The notes under the pieces: model-generated | What the model saw: the letters and a program-made list of their open reading frames with translations, nothing else | Database searches by the model: none | Told to the model about the DNA's origin: nothing | Shown: piece by piece, positions 51,957 to 61,545 of the stretch | Layout: each line of letters opens with the position of its first letter | Position numbering within the stretch: position 1 is the first letter of the stretch | From: Halotia wernerae | Lineage (GTDB): Bacteria; Cyanobacteriota; Cyanobacteriia; Cyanobacteriales; Nostocaceae | Reading direction: 5' to 3' | Length of the DNA: 64,000 nt | Assembly: GCA_034931985.1 (NCBI GenBank) | Contig: JAYGHB010000004.1 | Location: 62,001-126,000, forward strand | Translations under genes and position numbers: made by a program

Positions 51957-52779
51957 GTGCTTTGTCTAATTGAGTCAAAATTGCATACTTTAAAGCGGAA
52001 TGTGCATCACTAGATGGTGGATTTTGACTTAAGCGCTTGACAGTTTCTTGAATTACCTTTTGAGCATTAACGGCATTACGTTGTAAATTACCAATCACCA
52101 TTTCTACCGTCACGCTATCGTGATCTGGATGCCAACAATCATAATCTGTTACCAGTGCTAAAGTTGCGTAGGCAATTTCTGCTTCCCTGGCTAACTTCGC
52201 CTCTGGTAAATTCGTCATCCCAATCACTGTTGCATCCCAACTGCGATAAAGATTTGATTCTGCTTTAGTTGAGAATGCTGGGCCTTCCATGCACACATAA
52301 GTGCCACCGCGATGTAAAGTAACTTCTGGTAAATTTAGAGAAGCGATCGCATCTGCTAATACTCCAGCTAAATTTTGACAAATTGGATCGCCGAAGGCAA
52401 TGTGAGCAACAATTCCTTCACCAAAAAACGTTGAAACTCGATTTTTCGTCCTGTCAATAAACTGATTGGGTACTACCATATCCAGTGGTTTAGCTTCTGA
52501 TTTCAAAGAACCTACGGCACTAGCTGAGATTAAATACTCCACACCTATTTGCTTCATTGCATGAATGTTGGCACGAAACGGTAACTCAGAAGGTAATAGA
52601 GTATGATTGCGACCATGACGCGCTAAAAAAGCTACTCGTGTTTCATCCAAGGTTCCCAAAATCAAAGCATCAGAAGGCGAACCAAAAGGTGTTTGCACTT
52701 GTACTTCTTCCACATCTTTGAGTGCATCCATTTTGTATAGACCGCTACCACCAATAATTCCAATCCTAGCTTGAGCCAT
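51907..52779 (-). CDS. mtnP: S-methyl-5'-thioadenosine phosphorylase
   Basis: A 290-residue purine nucleoside phosphorylase of the MTAP type, splitting methylthioadenosine from polyamine synthesis into adenine and methylthioribose-1-phosphate. Motifs: IGIIGGSGLYKM (phosphate loop), FLARHGRNHTLLPSELPFRA, YVCMEGPAFSTKAESNLYRS, VIGMTNLPEAKLAREAEIAY (base and Met-binding) and TDYDCWH. Length is typical. Confidence 0.93.
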   Translation of the reverse strand: MAQARIGIIGGSGLYKMDALKDVEEVQVQTPFGSPSDALILGTLDETRVAFLARHGRNHTLLPSELPFRANIHAMKQIGVEYLISASAVGSLKSEAKPLDMVVPNQFIDRTKNRVSTFFGEGIVAHIAFGDPICQNLAGVLADAIASLNLPEVTLHRGGTYVCMEGPAFSTKAESNLYRSWDATVIGMTNLPEAKLAREAEIAYATLALVTDYDCWHPDHDSVTVEMVIGNLQRNAVNAQKVIQETVKRLSQNPPSSDAHSALKYAILTQLDKAPKATKEKLKLLLQKYF

Positions 52780-52864
52780 GATTATTAAGCTGTTTTTTGC
52801 TGAGTTGCCAAGTTATTTTACCGAAAAGGGGATTAAATGAAGTAGAAAGTACGAAGTATAAAAT

Positions 52865-54010
52865 ATGAAAACCTACGACTGGATTGTTGTTGGTGCTGGA
52901 ATTACAGGTGCTGCACTCGCTTACGAACTGGCAAAAAAAGGTTTTGCTGTATTGTTATTAGAACAAAATCAAACACCACAAAATGCAACTCGCTTTAGTT
53001 ATGGTGGGCTTGCCTATTGGTCTGGAACTACGCCACTAACTCGCCAATTATGCCATCAAGCGCGCGATCGCTACCACATCCTATCTCAAGAATTAGACAC
53101 TGATATTCAATTTCGAGAATTAGATTTATTACTCACTATTGCAGCCGAAAGTGACCCAGAAGCAACTGCCGCGTCATATAGTCGTTTTGGCATACCGCCC
53201 CGTTTGCTGAATGTTCAAGAAGCTTGTGAGTTGGAACCACTGCTAAATCAACAAGCAATATCTGGCGCTTTAACTGTCAAACATGGTCATATTCACCCAG
53301 AGAAAACTGCCCAAGCCTACATTCAAGCTTTTATGCGGGCTGAGGGCGAAATGCAGATTACCCAAGTCCTGCAAGTATTACCACACGGTGTTAGTACAAC
53401 CACTGCAACTTACCACAGCGCTAATATCGTCATTTGCGCGGGTGGACTCAGCCGAACTTTACTAAAATCAGTAGGTATTCCCATCAAGCTGTATTTTACC
53501 CACGCAGAAATCATCGAAACTCCACCTGTCAAACTGCGGTTACACACTTTAGTTATGCCAGCTCATTTGCAACGGTTTCAATTAGAAGCTGAATCTACTC
53601 AAGTTGATCAATTGTGGAATGAACCTGGTAATGAATTAGTTCCGCCAATTTTAGATGCGGGTGCAGTTCAGTTTCCAGATGGTAGCTTACGCTTGGGACA
53701 AATTAGCCGCGTTCTGACAAATCCTCATGCCGAGGTAAACTCCCAAGAAAGTGAAAAGTGGCTACGAAAAAGTGTTGGACAAGTTTTACCAGCGTTGGAG
53801 AATTTACCAGGAACTTGGCATCATTGCTTGGTAGCATTTAGTAACAATAGCCTACCCTTCATTGGTGCGATTCCAGGATTTGAAAGCATTCATATTTTTT
53901 CTGGGTTTAGTAACCCTCTGGTGCTTACACCACCCTTGGCAGAACGCTTTGCTAATTTTGTAGCTGGCAACACAGATGAAATTATGATTCAGCTATCTAA
54001 TAACAGCTGA
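52865..54010 (+). CDS. FAD-dependent oxidoreductase (DAO family)
   Basis: A 381-residue flavoprotein of the D-amino acid/glycine oxidase family. The FAD-binding GxGxxG is at the N-terminus (WIVVGAGITGAALAYELAKK), then ARG-like loop NATRFSYGGLAYWSG. NIVICAGGLSRTLLKSVGIP and the C-terminal ALENLPGTWHHCLVAF with FIGAIPGF complete the fold. The substrate is unknown. It is divergent from mtnP with an 85-base spacer. Confidence 0.82.
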   Translation: MKTYDWIVVGAGITGAALAYELAKKGFAVLLLEQNQTPQNATRFSYGGLAYWSGTTPLTRQLCHQARDRYHILSQELDTDIQFRELDLLLTIAAESDPEATAASYSRFGIPPRLLNVQEACELEPLLNQQAISGALTVKHGHIHPEKTAQAYIQAFMRAEGEMQITQVLQVLPHGVSTTTATYHSANIVICAGGLSRTLLKSVGIPIKLYFTHAEIIETPPVKLRLHTLVMPAHLQRFQLEAESTQVDQLWNEPGNELVPPILDAGAVQFPDGSLRLGQISRVLTNPHAEVNSQESEKWLRKSVGQVLPALENLPGTWHHCLVAFSNNSLPFIGAIPGFESIHIFSGFSNPLVLTPPLAERFANFVAGNTDEIMIQLSNNS

Positions 54011-54192
54011 GAACGATTATATGTATTAATTTTTATTAACTTGGTTAATTTTTGGTTAACTCAACTTACAAAAATGTATCTAAAATAACTTTTTAATTGT
54101 CAATTAACGCACTAATATCACACTCTAAAGGTTGAGATTGTCAGCATCCTATGAACTAGCTGATTCATTTAAGAGGAAAATTTAAAAAGATT

Positions 54193-55509
54193 ATGGTTAG
54201 ACGATTTAACCGCCGGAAGTTTTTGATTGCTGGCTCTGTAAGTCTCGGTAGCACCATTTTTCTGAAGGCTTGCGTAAATAACTCACCAACGGCTACCAAC
54301 GCTCCAGCAGACTCTCCCAGTGCTTCTCCTGTCGCCGCTGCTGGTGGTGACACCATCAAGGTAGGTATTTTGCACTCCCTCAGCGGCACAATGGCTATTA
54401 GTGAAAAAAGCGTTGTTGATGCCGAAAAATTAGCCATCAAAGAAATTAACGCTGCTGGTGGTGTTTTAGGTAAACAAATTGAAGCAATTACCGAAGATGG
54501 TGCTTCTAACTGGGATACTTTTAGGGAAAAAGCAACCAAGTTAATTGATCAAGATAAAGTTCCTGTAGTTTTTGGTTGTTGGACTTCTGCTAGTCGCAAG
54601 AATGTCAAGCCAGTATTTGAAAGCAAAGACCAGATGCTCTGGTATCCAGTACAATACGAAGGTCAAGAATGTTCTAAAAACATTTTTTATACTGGCGCTG
54701 CTCCAAATCAACAAATTGAACCTTCTGTTGATTGGTTGTTGAAAAATAAGGGAAAAGAATTTTTCTTAGTTGGCTCTGACTACGTTTTTCCTCGAACTGC
54801 TAACACAATTATTAAAGCCCAATTAGAAGCATTAGGTGGGAAAACAGTTGGAGAGGATTACTTACCACTGGGTAATACAGAAGTTACACCAATCATTACT
54901 AAAATCAAGCAAAATTTACCTAACGGTGGTGTAATTTACAATACCTTAAATGGAGATAGTAATGTTGCTTTCTTCAAACAATTGAAAGGGGCTGGTTTGA
55001 CACCAGACAAATATCCCTCTATGTCTGTAAGTATCGCCGAAGAAGAAGTTAAAGCAATTGGTGTAGAGTATCTCAAAGATCACTATGCTGCTTGGAATTA
55101 CTTTCAAACGGTAGACACACCTGCTAATAAAAAGTTTGTCGCAGCTTTCAAAAAGGAGTACGGCGAAAATCGGGTTACAAATGACCCAATGGAAGCAGGG
55201 TACATCGCGGTTTATTTGTGGAAGCAAGCAGTAGAAAAAGCTGGTACTACAGATATAGCAAAGGTGCGGGCGGCTGCACCCGGTCAAACTCTAGATGCAC
55301 CTGAAGGTAAAGTGACAATGAACGCCAATCATCACCTATCCAAAATTGTCAGAATTGGTCAAGTCAGAGACGATGGTTTATTTGATATTGTCTATGCTAC
55401 TCCGACAGCAGTTGAGCCAGTTCCCTGGAATCAATTTGTGAAAGAGACTAAGGGATTTGCTTGTGATTGGACTGACCCAGCTAAGGGTGGTAAGTACAAG
55501 AAAGTTTAA
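54193..55509 (+). CDS. urtA: Urea ABC transporter substrate-binding protein
   Basis: A 438-residue periplasmic lipoprotein that captures urea. The twin-arginine-like N-terminus RRFNRRKFLIAGS leads to a lipobox LKAC (Cys27), then a Pro/Ser/Ala linker and the type I binding fold (IKVGILHSLSGTMAISEKSV, PVVFGCWTSASRKNVKPVFE, LLWYPVQYEGQECSKN-type ligand loop, NDPMEAGYIAVYLWKQA). It leads the urt operon. I saw no exact NtcA site (GTA-N8-TAC) in the 180-base spacer. Confidence 0.93.
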   Translation: MVRRFNRRKFLIAGSVSLGSTIFLKACVNNSPTATNAPADSPSASPVAAAGGDTIKVGILHSLSGTMAISEKSVVDAEKLAIKEINAAGGVLGKQIEAITEDGASNWDTFREKATKLIDQDKVPVVFGCWTSASRKNVKPVFESKDQMLWYPVQYEGQECSKNIFYTGAAPNQQIEPSVDWLLKNKGKEFFLVGSDYVFPRTANTIIKAQLEALGGKTVGEDYLPLGNTEVTPIITKIKQNLPNGGVIYNTLNGDSNVAFFKQLKGAGLTPDKYPSMSVSIAEEEVKAIGVEYLKDHYAAWNYFQTVDTPANKKFVAAFKKEYGENRVTNDPMEAGYIAVYLWKQAVEKAGTTDIAKVRAAAPGQTLDAPEGKVTMNANHHLSKIVRIGQVRDDGLFDIVYATPTAVEPVPWNQFVKETKGFACDWTDPAKGGKYKKV

Positions 55510-55792
55510 ATAATTCGTAATTAATTACCAATTACAAATTAGAAATAACTAGGTGTAACCGGGCTAATTTAGTGCATCAGATTAGATGAAATCAACCGCC
55601 GATGATACCGATTTCATTAATGCACCGAATTAATTAGGCGTAAGCGCAGCGCAACCCAATATTTATCAAGGTGTTGGATTAAGGTGTTGGGTTTCCTTAC
55701 GTCAACCCAACCTACATTTTTTTGCATCATTTTAGCTGTGTCACACCATACGTTAATTCCAATAATGAAAAGCTGATATGTAGGGGAAAAAA
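55510..55792. repeat. urtA-urtB spacer with inverted repeats
   Basis: 283 bases holding a stem formed by GTGCAT-(8)-ATGAAATC and GATTTCATTAATGCAC (about 55571-55625) and the common AACCCAA/TTGGGTT repeat block (about 55651-55712). This could reduce read-through from the highly expressed urtA into urtB. Confidence 0.5.
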
Positions 55793-56953
55793 GTGTTAAC
55801 AGGTTTTTTAGAAGCTGTATTTAATGGTGTTAGTATTGGCGCTGTATTATTAATAGCTGCGTTGGGACTAGCTATTATCTTTGGCTTGATGGGTGTCATC
55901 AATATGGCACATGGTGAATTGATGATGTTTGGTGCTTATACCACATTTGTTGTGCAGAATGGCTGTAAACAATTGGGCGGAGTGTGGTTTGAATTTTATA
56001 TATTTATGGCTTTGATTATCGCTTTTTTGTTTACGGCTACTGTAGGACTAATTTTAGAAAGAGGTGTGATTCGTTATCTCTATGGACGACCTCTAGAAAC
56101 TCTATTAGCAACTTGGGGAGTCAGTTTGATTTTTCAACAGTTTGTCCGGAGCGTGAATTGGGTATTGATAATTGGCATAGCTTTGTTTTCTCTGTTGTTT
56201 TTTGGGGGTTTATGGGTTTTAAATTCCCGCACAAATTTGGGTAGAGTTCGTAACCCGATTATGGCGGTGATATTATTTCTATCGCTGGGGGTGACAATCA
56301 CAACTGGCAATTTATTGAGCCAAACTTATCAGCAAGTAGTAACTCAACCTTGGTTTGGCGCTCAAAATGTGGATGTAACAGCGCCAACATGGTTGCAATC
56401 TGGGATGTCTTTGGGTGGTGTGCAATTGCCCTTTGCCAGGTTATTTATTATTGCTTTAACGATAATTTGTGTGGTAGGGATTTATTTATTCTTACAACGT
56501 TCTAGCTGGGGATTAAGAATTAGGGCTGTCACTCAAAACCGCAGTATGAGCGCTTGTTTAGGTATTCCAACTCAAAAGGTTGATGCAATTACTTTTGCAC
56601 TTGGTTCGGGTTTAGCTGGTGTGGCTGGATGTGCTATTAGTTTGCTCGGTTCTGTAGGGCCAAATACGGGGCAAAACTATATTATTGATACGTTCATGGT
56701 GGTTGTCGTCGGTGGTGTCGGTAACTTAGCAGGTACGATTGTGGCAGCGTTGGGAATTGGTACGGCTAATTTTTTAATTGGTTCTGGGACTTTGGCTTTT
56801 CTGTTAACTCCTGTGAAGCCGTTGGCTGATTTGTTTACTTTTTTTGCGACGACGAGTATGGCTAAGGTGATGGTGTTTGCGCTGATTATTGTGTTTTTAC
56901 AGTGGAAGCCTGGGGGAATTTTTCCGCAGAAGGGACGTACTGTTGATGTTTAA
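55793..56953 (+). CDS. urtB: Urea ABC transporter permease UrtB
   Basis: A 386-residue inner-membrane permease of the branched-chain amino acid/urea type with about nine membrane helices. Family motif: IIFGLMGVINMAHGELMMFG near the N-terminus; the EAA-like loop is LGIPTQKVDAITFALGSGLA. The start is GTG 55793, preceded by AGGGGAAAA. The 3' end is followed directly by urtC. Confidence 0.92.
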   Translation: MLTGFLEAVFNGVSIGAVLLIAALGLAIIFGLMGVINMAHGELMMFGAYTTFVVQNGCKQLGGVWFEFYIFMALIIAFLFTATVGLILERGVIRYLYGRPLETLLATWGVSLIFQQFVRSVNWVLIIGIALFSLLFFGGLWVLNSRTNLGRVRNPIMAVILFLSLGVTITTGNLLSQTYQQVVTQPWFGAQNVDVTAPTWLQSGMSLGGVQLPFARLFIIALTIICVVGIYLFLQRSSWGLRIRAVTQNRSMSACLGIPTQKVDAITFALGSGLAGVAGCAISLLGSVGPNTGQNYIIDTFMVVVVGGVGNLAGTIVAALGIGTANFLIGSGTLAFLLTPVKPLADLFTFFATTSMAKVMVFALIIVFLQWKPGGIFPQKGRTVDV

Positions 56954-57005
56954 AACGAACCGCCTTCGCGCAGCGTCTCGCAGAGAAGACGCCAAGGACG
57001 CCAAG

Positions 57006-58127
57006 ATGAGAAAGAAGGGAGGAGGGTTAATATTAATTGAAGTTGGGGTGGTAGTGGCGATCGCACTTTTCCTGATCATCATTATGCCACTGGTGCTGAC
57101 GGAGTTTCGTTTAAATTTGTTGGGGCGATTTCTCTCATTGGCAATTGTGGCTTTGGGTATTGATTTGATTTGGGGTTATACTGGTTTATTAAGTTTGGGA
57201 CATGGCATTTTCTTCGGTTTGGGTGGATATGCGATCGCAATGTACCTGAAGCTGCAAATTCCCATCGGAGAGTTACCTGATTTTATGGGACTTTATGGGG
57301 TTACGGAACTTCCCTGGTTTTGGCAACCTTTTTATTCGTTTCCGATAGCTGTAGTTGCTGTGGTACTAATTCCAGGGTTATTAGCGGGATTATTGGGATA
57401 TTTAGTATTTCGCAATCGCATCAAGGGAGTTTATTTTTCTATCTTGACTCAAGCCGCAGTGATAGTATTTTTCAACTTTTTTAATGGTCAACAAAAACTC
57501 TTTAACGGCACAAACGGACTAATAGATTTTACAACTTTGTTTGGGGCAACGGTCAGCGATGCCAAAACGCAATTTGTTTTCTACACGCTGACGGTAGTGT
57601 TTCTCGCAGCTACCTACGGAATTTGTCGCTGGTTGACAAGTGGACGCTTTGGCAGATTATTGATAGCGATTCGGGATGATGAAAGTCGGGTAAGATTTTC
57701 TGGCTATGACCCTACAGATTTTAAGGTGCTGGTGTTTGCAGTTTCAGGTGCGATCGCTGGCATCGCAGGAGCATTTTACACTATCCAAAGTGGTTCTGTA
57801 TCACCCAGAGCAATGGATATTGCCTTTTCAATTGAAATGGTGATTTGGGTAGCGGTAGGAGGACGTGCTACTTTAATTGGGGCGATTGTTGGAACTTTGT
57901 TAGTTAATTATGCCCGCACTTTTTTAAGTGAACAATTCGCCGAAATCTGGTTATTTTTCCAAGGCGGATTATTTTTAATTGTCGTTACAGTGCTTCCTGA
58001 CGGGTTAATAGGATGGTTACGTAGTCAGAATATTTCTCTTTTCCAACGCCCTCAACAAATTGCTACATATCCCACCTTGGAAGAAGACCCAGAAGTGCAA
58101 AATGAACGCCAAAATATTGGAAACTGA
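57006..58127 (+). CDS. urtC: Urea ABC transporter permease UrtC
   Basis: A 373-residue permease with about ten membrane helices (LGIDLIWGYTGLLSLGHGIF is the family motif; IAIRDDESRVRFSGYDPTDF is the cytoplasmic coupling loop). ATG 57006 (MRKKGGGLILIE) gives the normal N-terminus. The frame is also open from ATG 56946, overlapping the urtB stop, but the added residues (LRAASRREDAKDAK) are encoded by a dispersed palindromic repeat inserted at the gene junction. The 3' end overlaps urtD by 26 bases. Confidence 0.9.
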   Translation: MRKKGGGLILIEVGVVVAIALFLIIIMPLVLTEFRLNLLGRFLSLAIVALGIDLIWGYTGLLSLGHGIFFGLGGYAIAMYLKLQIPIGELPDFMGLYGVTELPWFWQPFYSFPIAVVAVVLIPGLLAGLLGYLVFRNRIKGVYFSILTQAAVIVFFNFFNGQQKLFNGTNGLIDFTTLFGATVSDAKTQFVFYTLTVVFLAATYGICRWLTSGRFGRLLIAIRDDESRVRFSGYDPTDFKVLVFAVSGAIAGIAGAFYTIQSGSVSPRAMDIAFSIEMVIWVAVGGRATLIGAIVGTLLVNYARTFLSEQFAEIWLFFQGGLFLIVVTVLPDGLIGWLRSQNISLFQRPQQIATYPTLEEDPEVQNERQNIGN

Positions 58128-58848
58128 AAACGTAACTGTTAGTTTTGACGGATTTAAAGCCTTAAACCAGCTAAACTTCAGCATGGATGTAGGTGAATTG
58201 CGGGTAGTAATTGGCCCCAATGGTGCGGGAAAGACAACATTTCTAGATGTGATTACCGGGAAAGTCCAACCAACCGTAGGACGAGTTTTATTCAAAGGTA
58301 AAAACTTACGTTCTTTACCTGAATATAAAATTGCGCGGTTGGGAATTGGGCGCAAGTTTCAAACACCACGAATTTATTTAAACTTAACGCCCCGCGAAAA
58401 TCTAGAAATTACCAGCAACCGCAACAAAAATGTTTTTTCTACCTTATTTAAAAGTTCTACTACTACTGAAAAGAATAAGATTAAAGGTTTATTAGAAACC
58501 ATTGGTTTAACTCCTAAAGCAGACATCACAGCCGGCTTGCTCTCCCACGGAGAAAAACAACGTTTAGAAATTGGGATGTTAGTAGCACAGTCACCTGACT
58601 TATTACTTGTTGATGAACCAGTAGCGGGTTTAACAGATGAAGAAACCTACAACATTGGCGAACTACTTTTAACATTAGCTCAAAGTCATTCAATTTTAGT
58701 AATTGAACATGATATGGAGTTTGTGCGTCAAATTGCCCGCCAAGTAACAGTGTTACATGAAGGTTCGGTACTGTGCGAAGGAAATTTTGAGGAAGTTCAA
58801 AATGATTCTCGTGTGATTGAAGTATATTTAGGACAACAGCAAGATTGA
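58102..58848 (+). CDS. urtD: Urea ABC transporter ATP-binding protein UrtD
   Basis: A 248-residue ATPase: Walker A GPNGAGKTTFLD, Q-loop RKFQTPRI, signature LLSHGEKQRLEIG, Walker B LLLVDEPVAGL and switch His in VIEHDMEFV. LSHGEKQ instead of LSGGQ is usual for UrtD. The ATG 58102 (MNAKILETENV) overlaps the end of urtC, implying translational coupling. Confidence 0.93.
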   Translation: MNAKILETENVTVSFDGFKALNQLNFSMDVGELRVVIGPNGAGKTTFLDVITGKVQPTVGRVLFKGKNLRSLPEYKIARLGIGRKFQTPRIYLNLTPRENLEITSNRNKNVFSTLFKSSTTTEKNKIKGLLETIGLTPKADITAGLLSHGEKQRLEIGMLVAQSPDLLLVDEPVAGLTDEETYNIGELLLTLAQSHSILVIEHDMEFVRQIARQVTVLHEGSVLCEGNFEEVQNDSRVIEVYLGQQQD

Positions 58849-58866
58849 AAAATGCTAACGCACTTT

Positions 58867-59475
58867 CTATTTGCTTGGTAATTCTGGTCGGTTGGCGCTG
58901 TTAAACACATATTCTACCGTTAGCGCCCAATCAGCAATTACTACTGATTCCATGCAAGTTGCACCTGTAAATACCTTATCCTCATACTGTCCCTCCACCC
59001 ACTGACAAATCGTAATTTGTAGTATCTGTGGGTCAATAATCCAATACTCTAATATTTCCCTAGCAGCATACTCCGTCCGCTTGTAGCGATAATCACGAAC
59101 GCGGTTTGCCGTTCCCGGAGAAACAATTTCAATCACTAGTGCAGGCGGTGGCATATCACGGGTAATAGTGGCACGAGTAGCACCGATAAGGGCAGTATAA
59201 GATTCTTCTGTGTGAACCATTAAATCAGGTAAACGACATCTCGCCCGTCGCCCCGCCACCTCAATTTCTGTATCCTTGTGAGCAACTAAATAAAAAGGGA
59301 AATGTTTTAGTAATTCAACGAATAAAAATCTTGACAAATTACTATTTTCCTGACTTTCTGGTGGCATCTCGACTAGTTCTCCATCCACCAACTCATAGCG
59401 CGTGTCTGTACCATTATCATAGGTAAGATACTCCTCAAAGGTCAGCAGTTTTTCGGTTTTCGTCGTTTGGGTCAT
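58867..59475 (-). CDS. Uma2-family (DUF820) putative endonuclease
   Basis: A 202-residue PD-(D/E)xK-like protein, a family hugely expanded in cyanobacteria. Visible: FEEYLTYDNGTDTRYELVDG (E/D of the core), RCRLPDLMVHTEE, ALVIEIVSPGTANRVRDYRY (catalytic E and conserved SP) and LEYWIIDP. Function is unproven. It is oriented against the urt operon and lies 18 bases after urtD, consistent with an insertion into the operon. Confidence 0.88.
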   Translation of the reverse strand: MTQTTKTEKLLTFEEYLTYDNGTDTRYELVDGELVEMPPESQENSNLSRFLFVELLKHFPFYLVAHKDTEIEVAGRRARCRLPDLMVHTEESYTALIGATRATITRDMPPPALVIEIVSPGTANRVRDYRYKRTEYAAREILEYWIIDPQILQITICQWVEGQYEDKVFTGATCMESVVIADWALTVEYVFNSANRPELPSK

Positions 59476-59769
59476 TTACTTTGCCTTCTTGCCCTACACA
59501 GACTACCATTGAATGTTATTGCCGTTCTAATCCAATACACGGTGCAGAGTTCAGTACAACTTATATCGTGTTCGGTTAAACACTTATAATAAACCTACAT
59601 TGATAGATTTTATTGTAAGTAATCACCCGAACCTGATATTACAAGGTATTCGACTATAGTGCAGAAATTTTCTAACTATTATAACAGTGCTACATTAAAA
59701 ACCCTGTAGTGTTGTAACGTATTGTCTGTAGCATAGAAGGTAGCTCATCTCAAAGGTATTAAAAGATTT

Positions 59770-60333
59770 ATGGCATATCTTTGGTTCAAGTCATTCCACA
59801 TTCTTGGATTTGTAGCTTGGTTCGCGGGCTTGTTTTATTTGCCACGTCTCTTTATCTATCACATTGAAGCGGAAGAACGCCAAGAACCTGTAAGGAGTGC
59901 TTTGAAAGAAGAGTATAGCCGTATAGAGAAGCTGCTCTACAAATTGATTATGATGCCAGCAATGATATTTACAATTGCAATGGCGATTGGGATTATCTCC
60001 ACTGAACCAGATGTTTTAAAGCAAACTTGGCTTCACGCGAAGCTTTTCTTTGTGTTGTTGTTAATAGGGTTTCATTTCTACTGTGGAAGGTTGATACATC
60101 AGCTAGAGACAGAAACTTGCTCCATTAACAGTTTACAAATGCGACGAATCAATGAAATACCTACTATTGTACTTAGTTTAGTAGTGCTGCTAGCGATCTT
60201 CAAAAACAGCTTGCCAATGAGCATTACAGCTTGGGGAACGGTAATTACGGTCTCAATCTTTGTGGTCATTATTCAACTTTATGCACGTAAGCGTCGCTTG
60301 CAAAAGCAAGAAGAATCGAGTGTTGCCAATTAG
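59770..60333 (+). CDS. hemJ: Protoporphyrinogen IX oxidase HemJ
   Basis: A 187-residue membrane protein with four or five helices. It matches HemJ (UPF0093), which oxidises protoporphyrinogen IX in heme and chlorophyll synthesis in most cyanobacteria. The conserved His in WFKSFHILGFVAWFAGLFYL, the RLFIYH segment, the Arg/Lys-rich loop and LHAKLFFVLLLIGFHFYCGR are visible. This is normally a housekeeping gene; here it stands inside the split urt region. Confidence 0.88.
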   Translation: MAYLWFKSFHILGFVAWFAGLFYLPRLFIYHIEAEERQEPVRSALKEEYSRIEKLLYKLIMMPAMIFTIAMAIGIISTEPDVLKQTWLHAKLFFVLLLIGFHFYCGRLIHQLETETCSINSLQMRRINEIPTIVLSLVVLLAIFKNSLPMSITAWGTVITVSIFVVIIQLYARKRRLQKQEESSVAN

Positions 60334-60384
60334 GCTGATTATAATGGCAAGCCAGGGGACTGTGAATGATTACATCTTTAGGAC

Positions 60385-60551
60385 TAGCCCTTTCAAGGTG
60401 GGTAAAATTTTTAGTCAAAATATTCCTCTTTAAATTCTTCTCTCTGTGTCCTCAGGTCTCTGGGGTTAAATAAATTACTTTTAAACCACAGAGACGCTGA
60501 GAGCGCTGAGAAAAAACAAGAGATTTTACGAGTCACCTTGAAAGGGCTAAT
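60385..60551. mobile_element. MITE with TAGCCCTTTCAAGGTG ends
   Basis: Perfect 16-base terminal inverted repeats (60385-60400 and 60536-60551) bound 167 bases that also contain the common CACAGAGACGCTGAGAGCGC-type filler. Non-coding. Confidence 0.75.
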
Positions 60552-60557
60552 CTTTAG

Positions 60558-60667
60558 GACTTACGCACGTTCTACCAATTCTTGGCGTTCTTCTCTACGA
60601 GACGCTGCGCGAAGGCGTCTTGGCGGTTCAATAAATAAAGCTTTTTAGCCATTTTTGCGTAAGTCCT
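60558..60667. mobile_element. MITE with AGGACTTACGCA ends
   Basis: 12-base terminal inverted repeats at 60558-60569 and 60656-60667 around a palindromic block (GAGACGCTGCGCGAAGGCGTC) whose first 20 bases resemble the repeat at the urtB-urtC junction. It lies directly next to the previous MITE. Confidence 0.7.
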
Positions 60668-60819
60668 GATCTTGAACAAAAGTATGAAAACCTATCTTTA
60701 CTATCTGCGTCTTTGCACCTTTGCGTGAGATTTAACGTCTTGCACCAGTTGCTTTACTGTTCGGTGATGCTCAAATTCATATTTCAATTATGTAACGCCG
60801 ATTTGCTACTATCAGAGCA

Positions 60820-61176
60820 ATGAATTTGAAAGCGCTCATGACACTAGCAATTATGGCTGAACCTGCTCCTCTGAGGTCGAATAAAGATGGTGTGGTTCTT
60901 GTGGGAACAAGCCGTGTAACATTGGATACTGTGGTTGCTGTCTTTAAGCAAGGCGCAACAGCAGAGGAAATTGTTTATCGTTATCCATCGCTGAGTCTGG
61001 CCGATGTTTACGCCACAATTGCTTTCTACCTTAATCACCAGGCAGAAGTAGAAGCCTACTTGCAACAGCGACAGCAGCAATCACAAGAGATTCGGATCAT
61101 GAATCAAGCGAGATTTGACCCACAAGGCTTGCGTGATCGGCTGCTTGCCCGCAAAATAGCGCCAGAAGCGTGTTAA
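60820..61176 (+). CDS. DUF433 domain putative antitoxin
   Basis: A 118-residue protein. The DUF433 winged-helix core is visible: DGVVLVGTSRVTLDTVVAVF, GATAEEIVYRYPSLSLADVY, ATIAFYLNHQAEVEAYLQQR. DUF433 proteins pair with DUF5615 PIN-like toxins. The stop TAA overlaps the GTG start of that gene. ATG 60820 is used; ATG 60853 (MAEPAPLRS) is an alternative. Confidence 0.8.
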   Translation: MNLKALMTLAIMAEPAPLRSNKDGVVLVGTSRVTLDTVVAVFKQGATAEEIVYRYPSLSLADVYATIAFYLNHQAEVEAYLQQRQQQSQEIRIMNQARFDPQGLRDRLLARKIAPEAC

Positions 61177-61521
61177 AATTTCTTGCTGATGAAAACTTCG
61201 ATAATACGGTTGTTAGAGGAATATTCCGCCGTAGCCCAGAAATCGACATCCTTCGTGTGCAAGATGTTGGATTGTCAGGCAAGGACGATCCAACCATCCT
61301 GAAATGGGCTTGCCCAAGAAGAGCGCATCCTGCTTACCCATGATGTTTCTACAATCACTCGCTATGCATACGATCGCGTTAGGCAAGGGCAGACAATGCC
61401 GGGAGTTATCGAAGTCAGCCCAGATGCACCAGTCGGGCGGGTCATTGAAGATATTCTTGTGCTTGTAGAGTGCATTCAAGAGGGAGAACTAGAAGGTCAA
61501 GTTCAGTATCTCCCGTGGTGA
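61170..61521 (+). pseudogene. DUF5615 PIN-like toxin, frameshifted
   Basis: GTG 61170 opens VLKFLADENFDNTVVRGIFR, the acidic DEN motif of DUF5615 toxins, and VQDVGLSGKDDPTILKWA. One extra T near 61310 (GCT-T-GCC) shifts the frame; the downstream frame resumes with QEERILLTHDVSTITRYAYD and ends GQVQYLPW at the TGA 61519. The total length is 3n+1, confirming a single-base insertion. Either the toxin is inactivated or the base is a sequencing error. Confidence 0.8.
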
Positions 61522-61545
61522 AGCGGTCTAACAATTAATTTTCTA

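Noticed and set aside
54011..54192. NtcA-binding site upstream of urtA
   Set aside because: Only near matches (GTA-N8-TAT, GTT-N9-TAC) were found; none fits the consensus with correct spacing.
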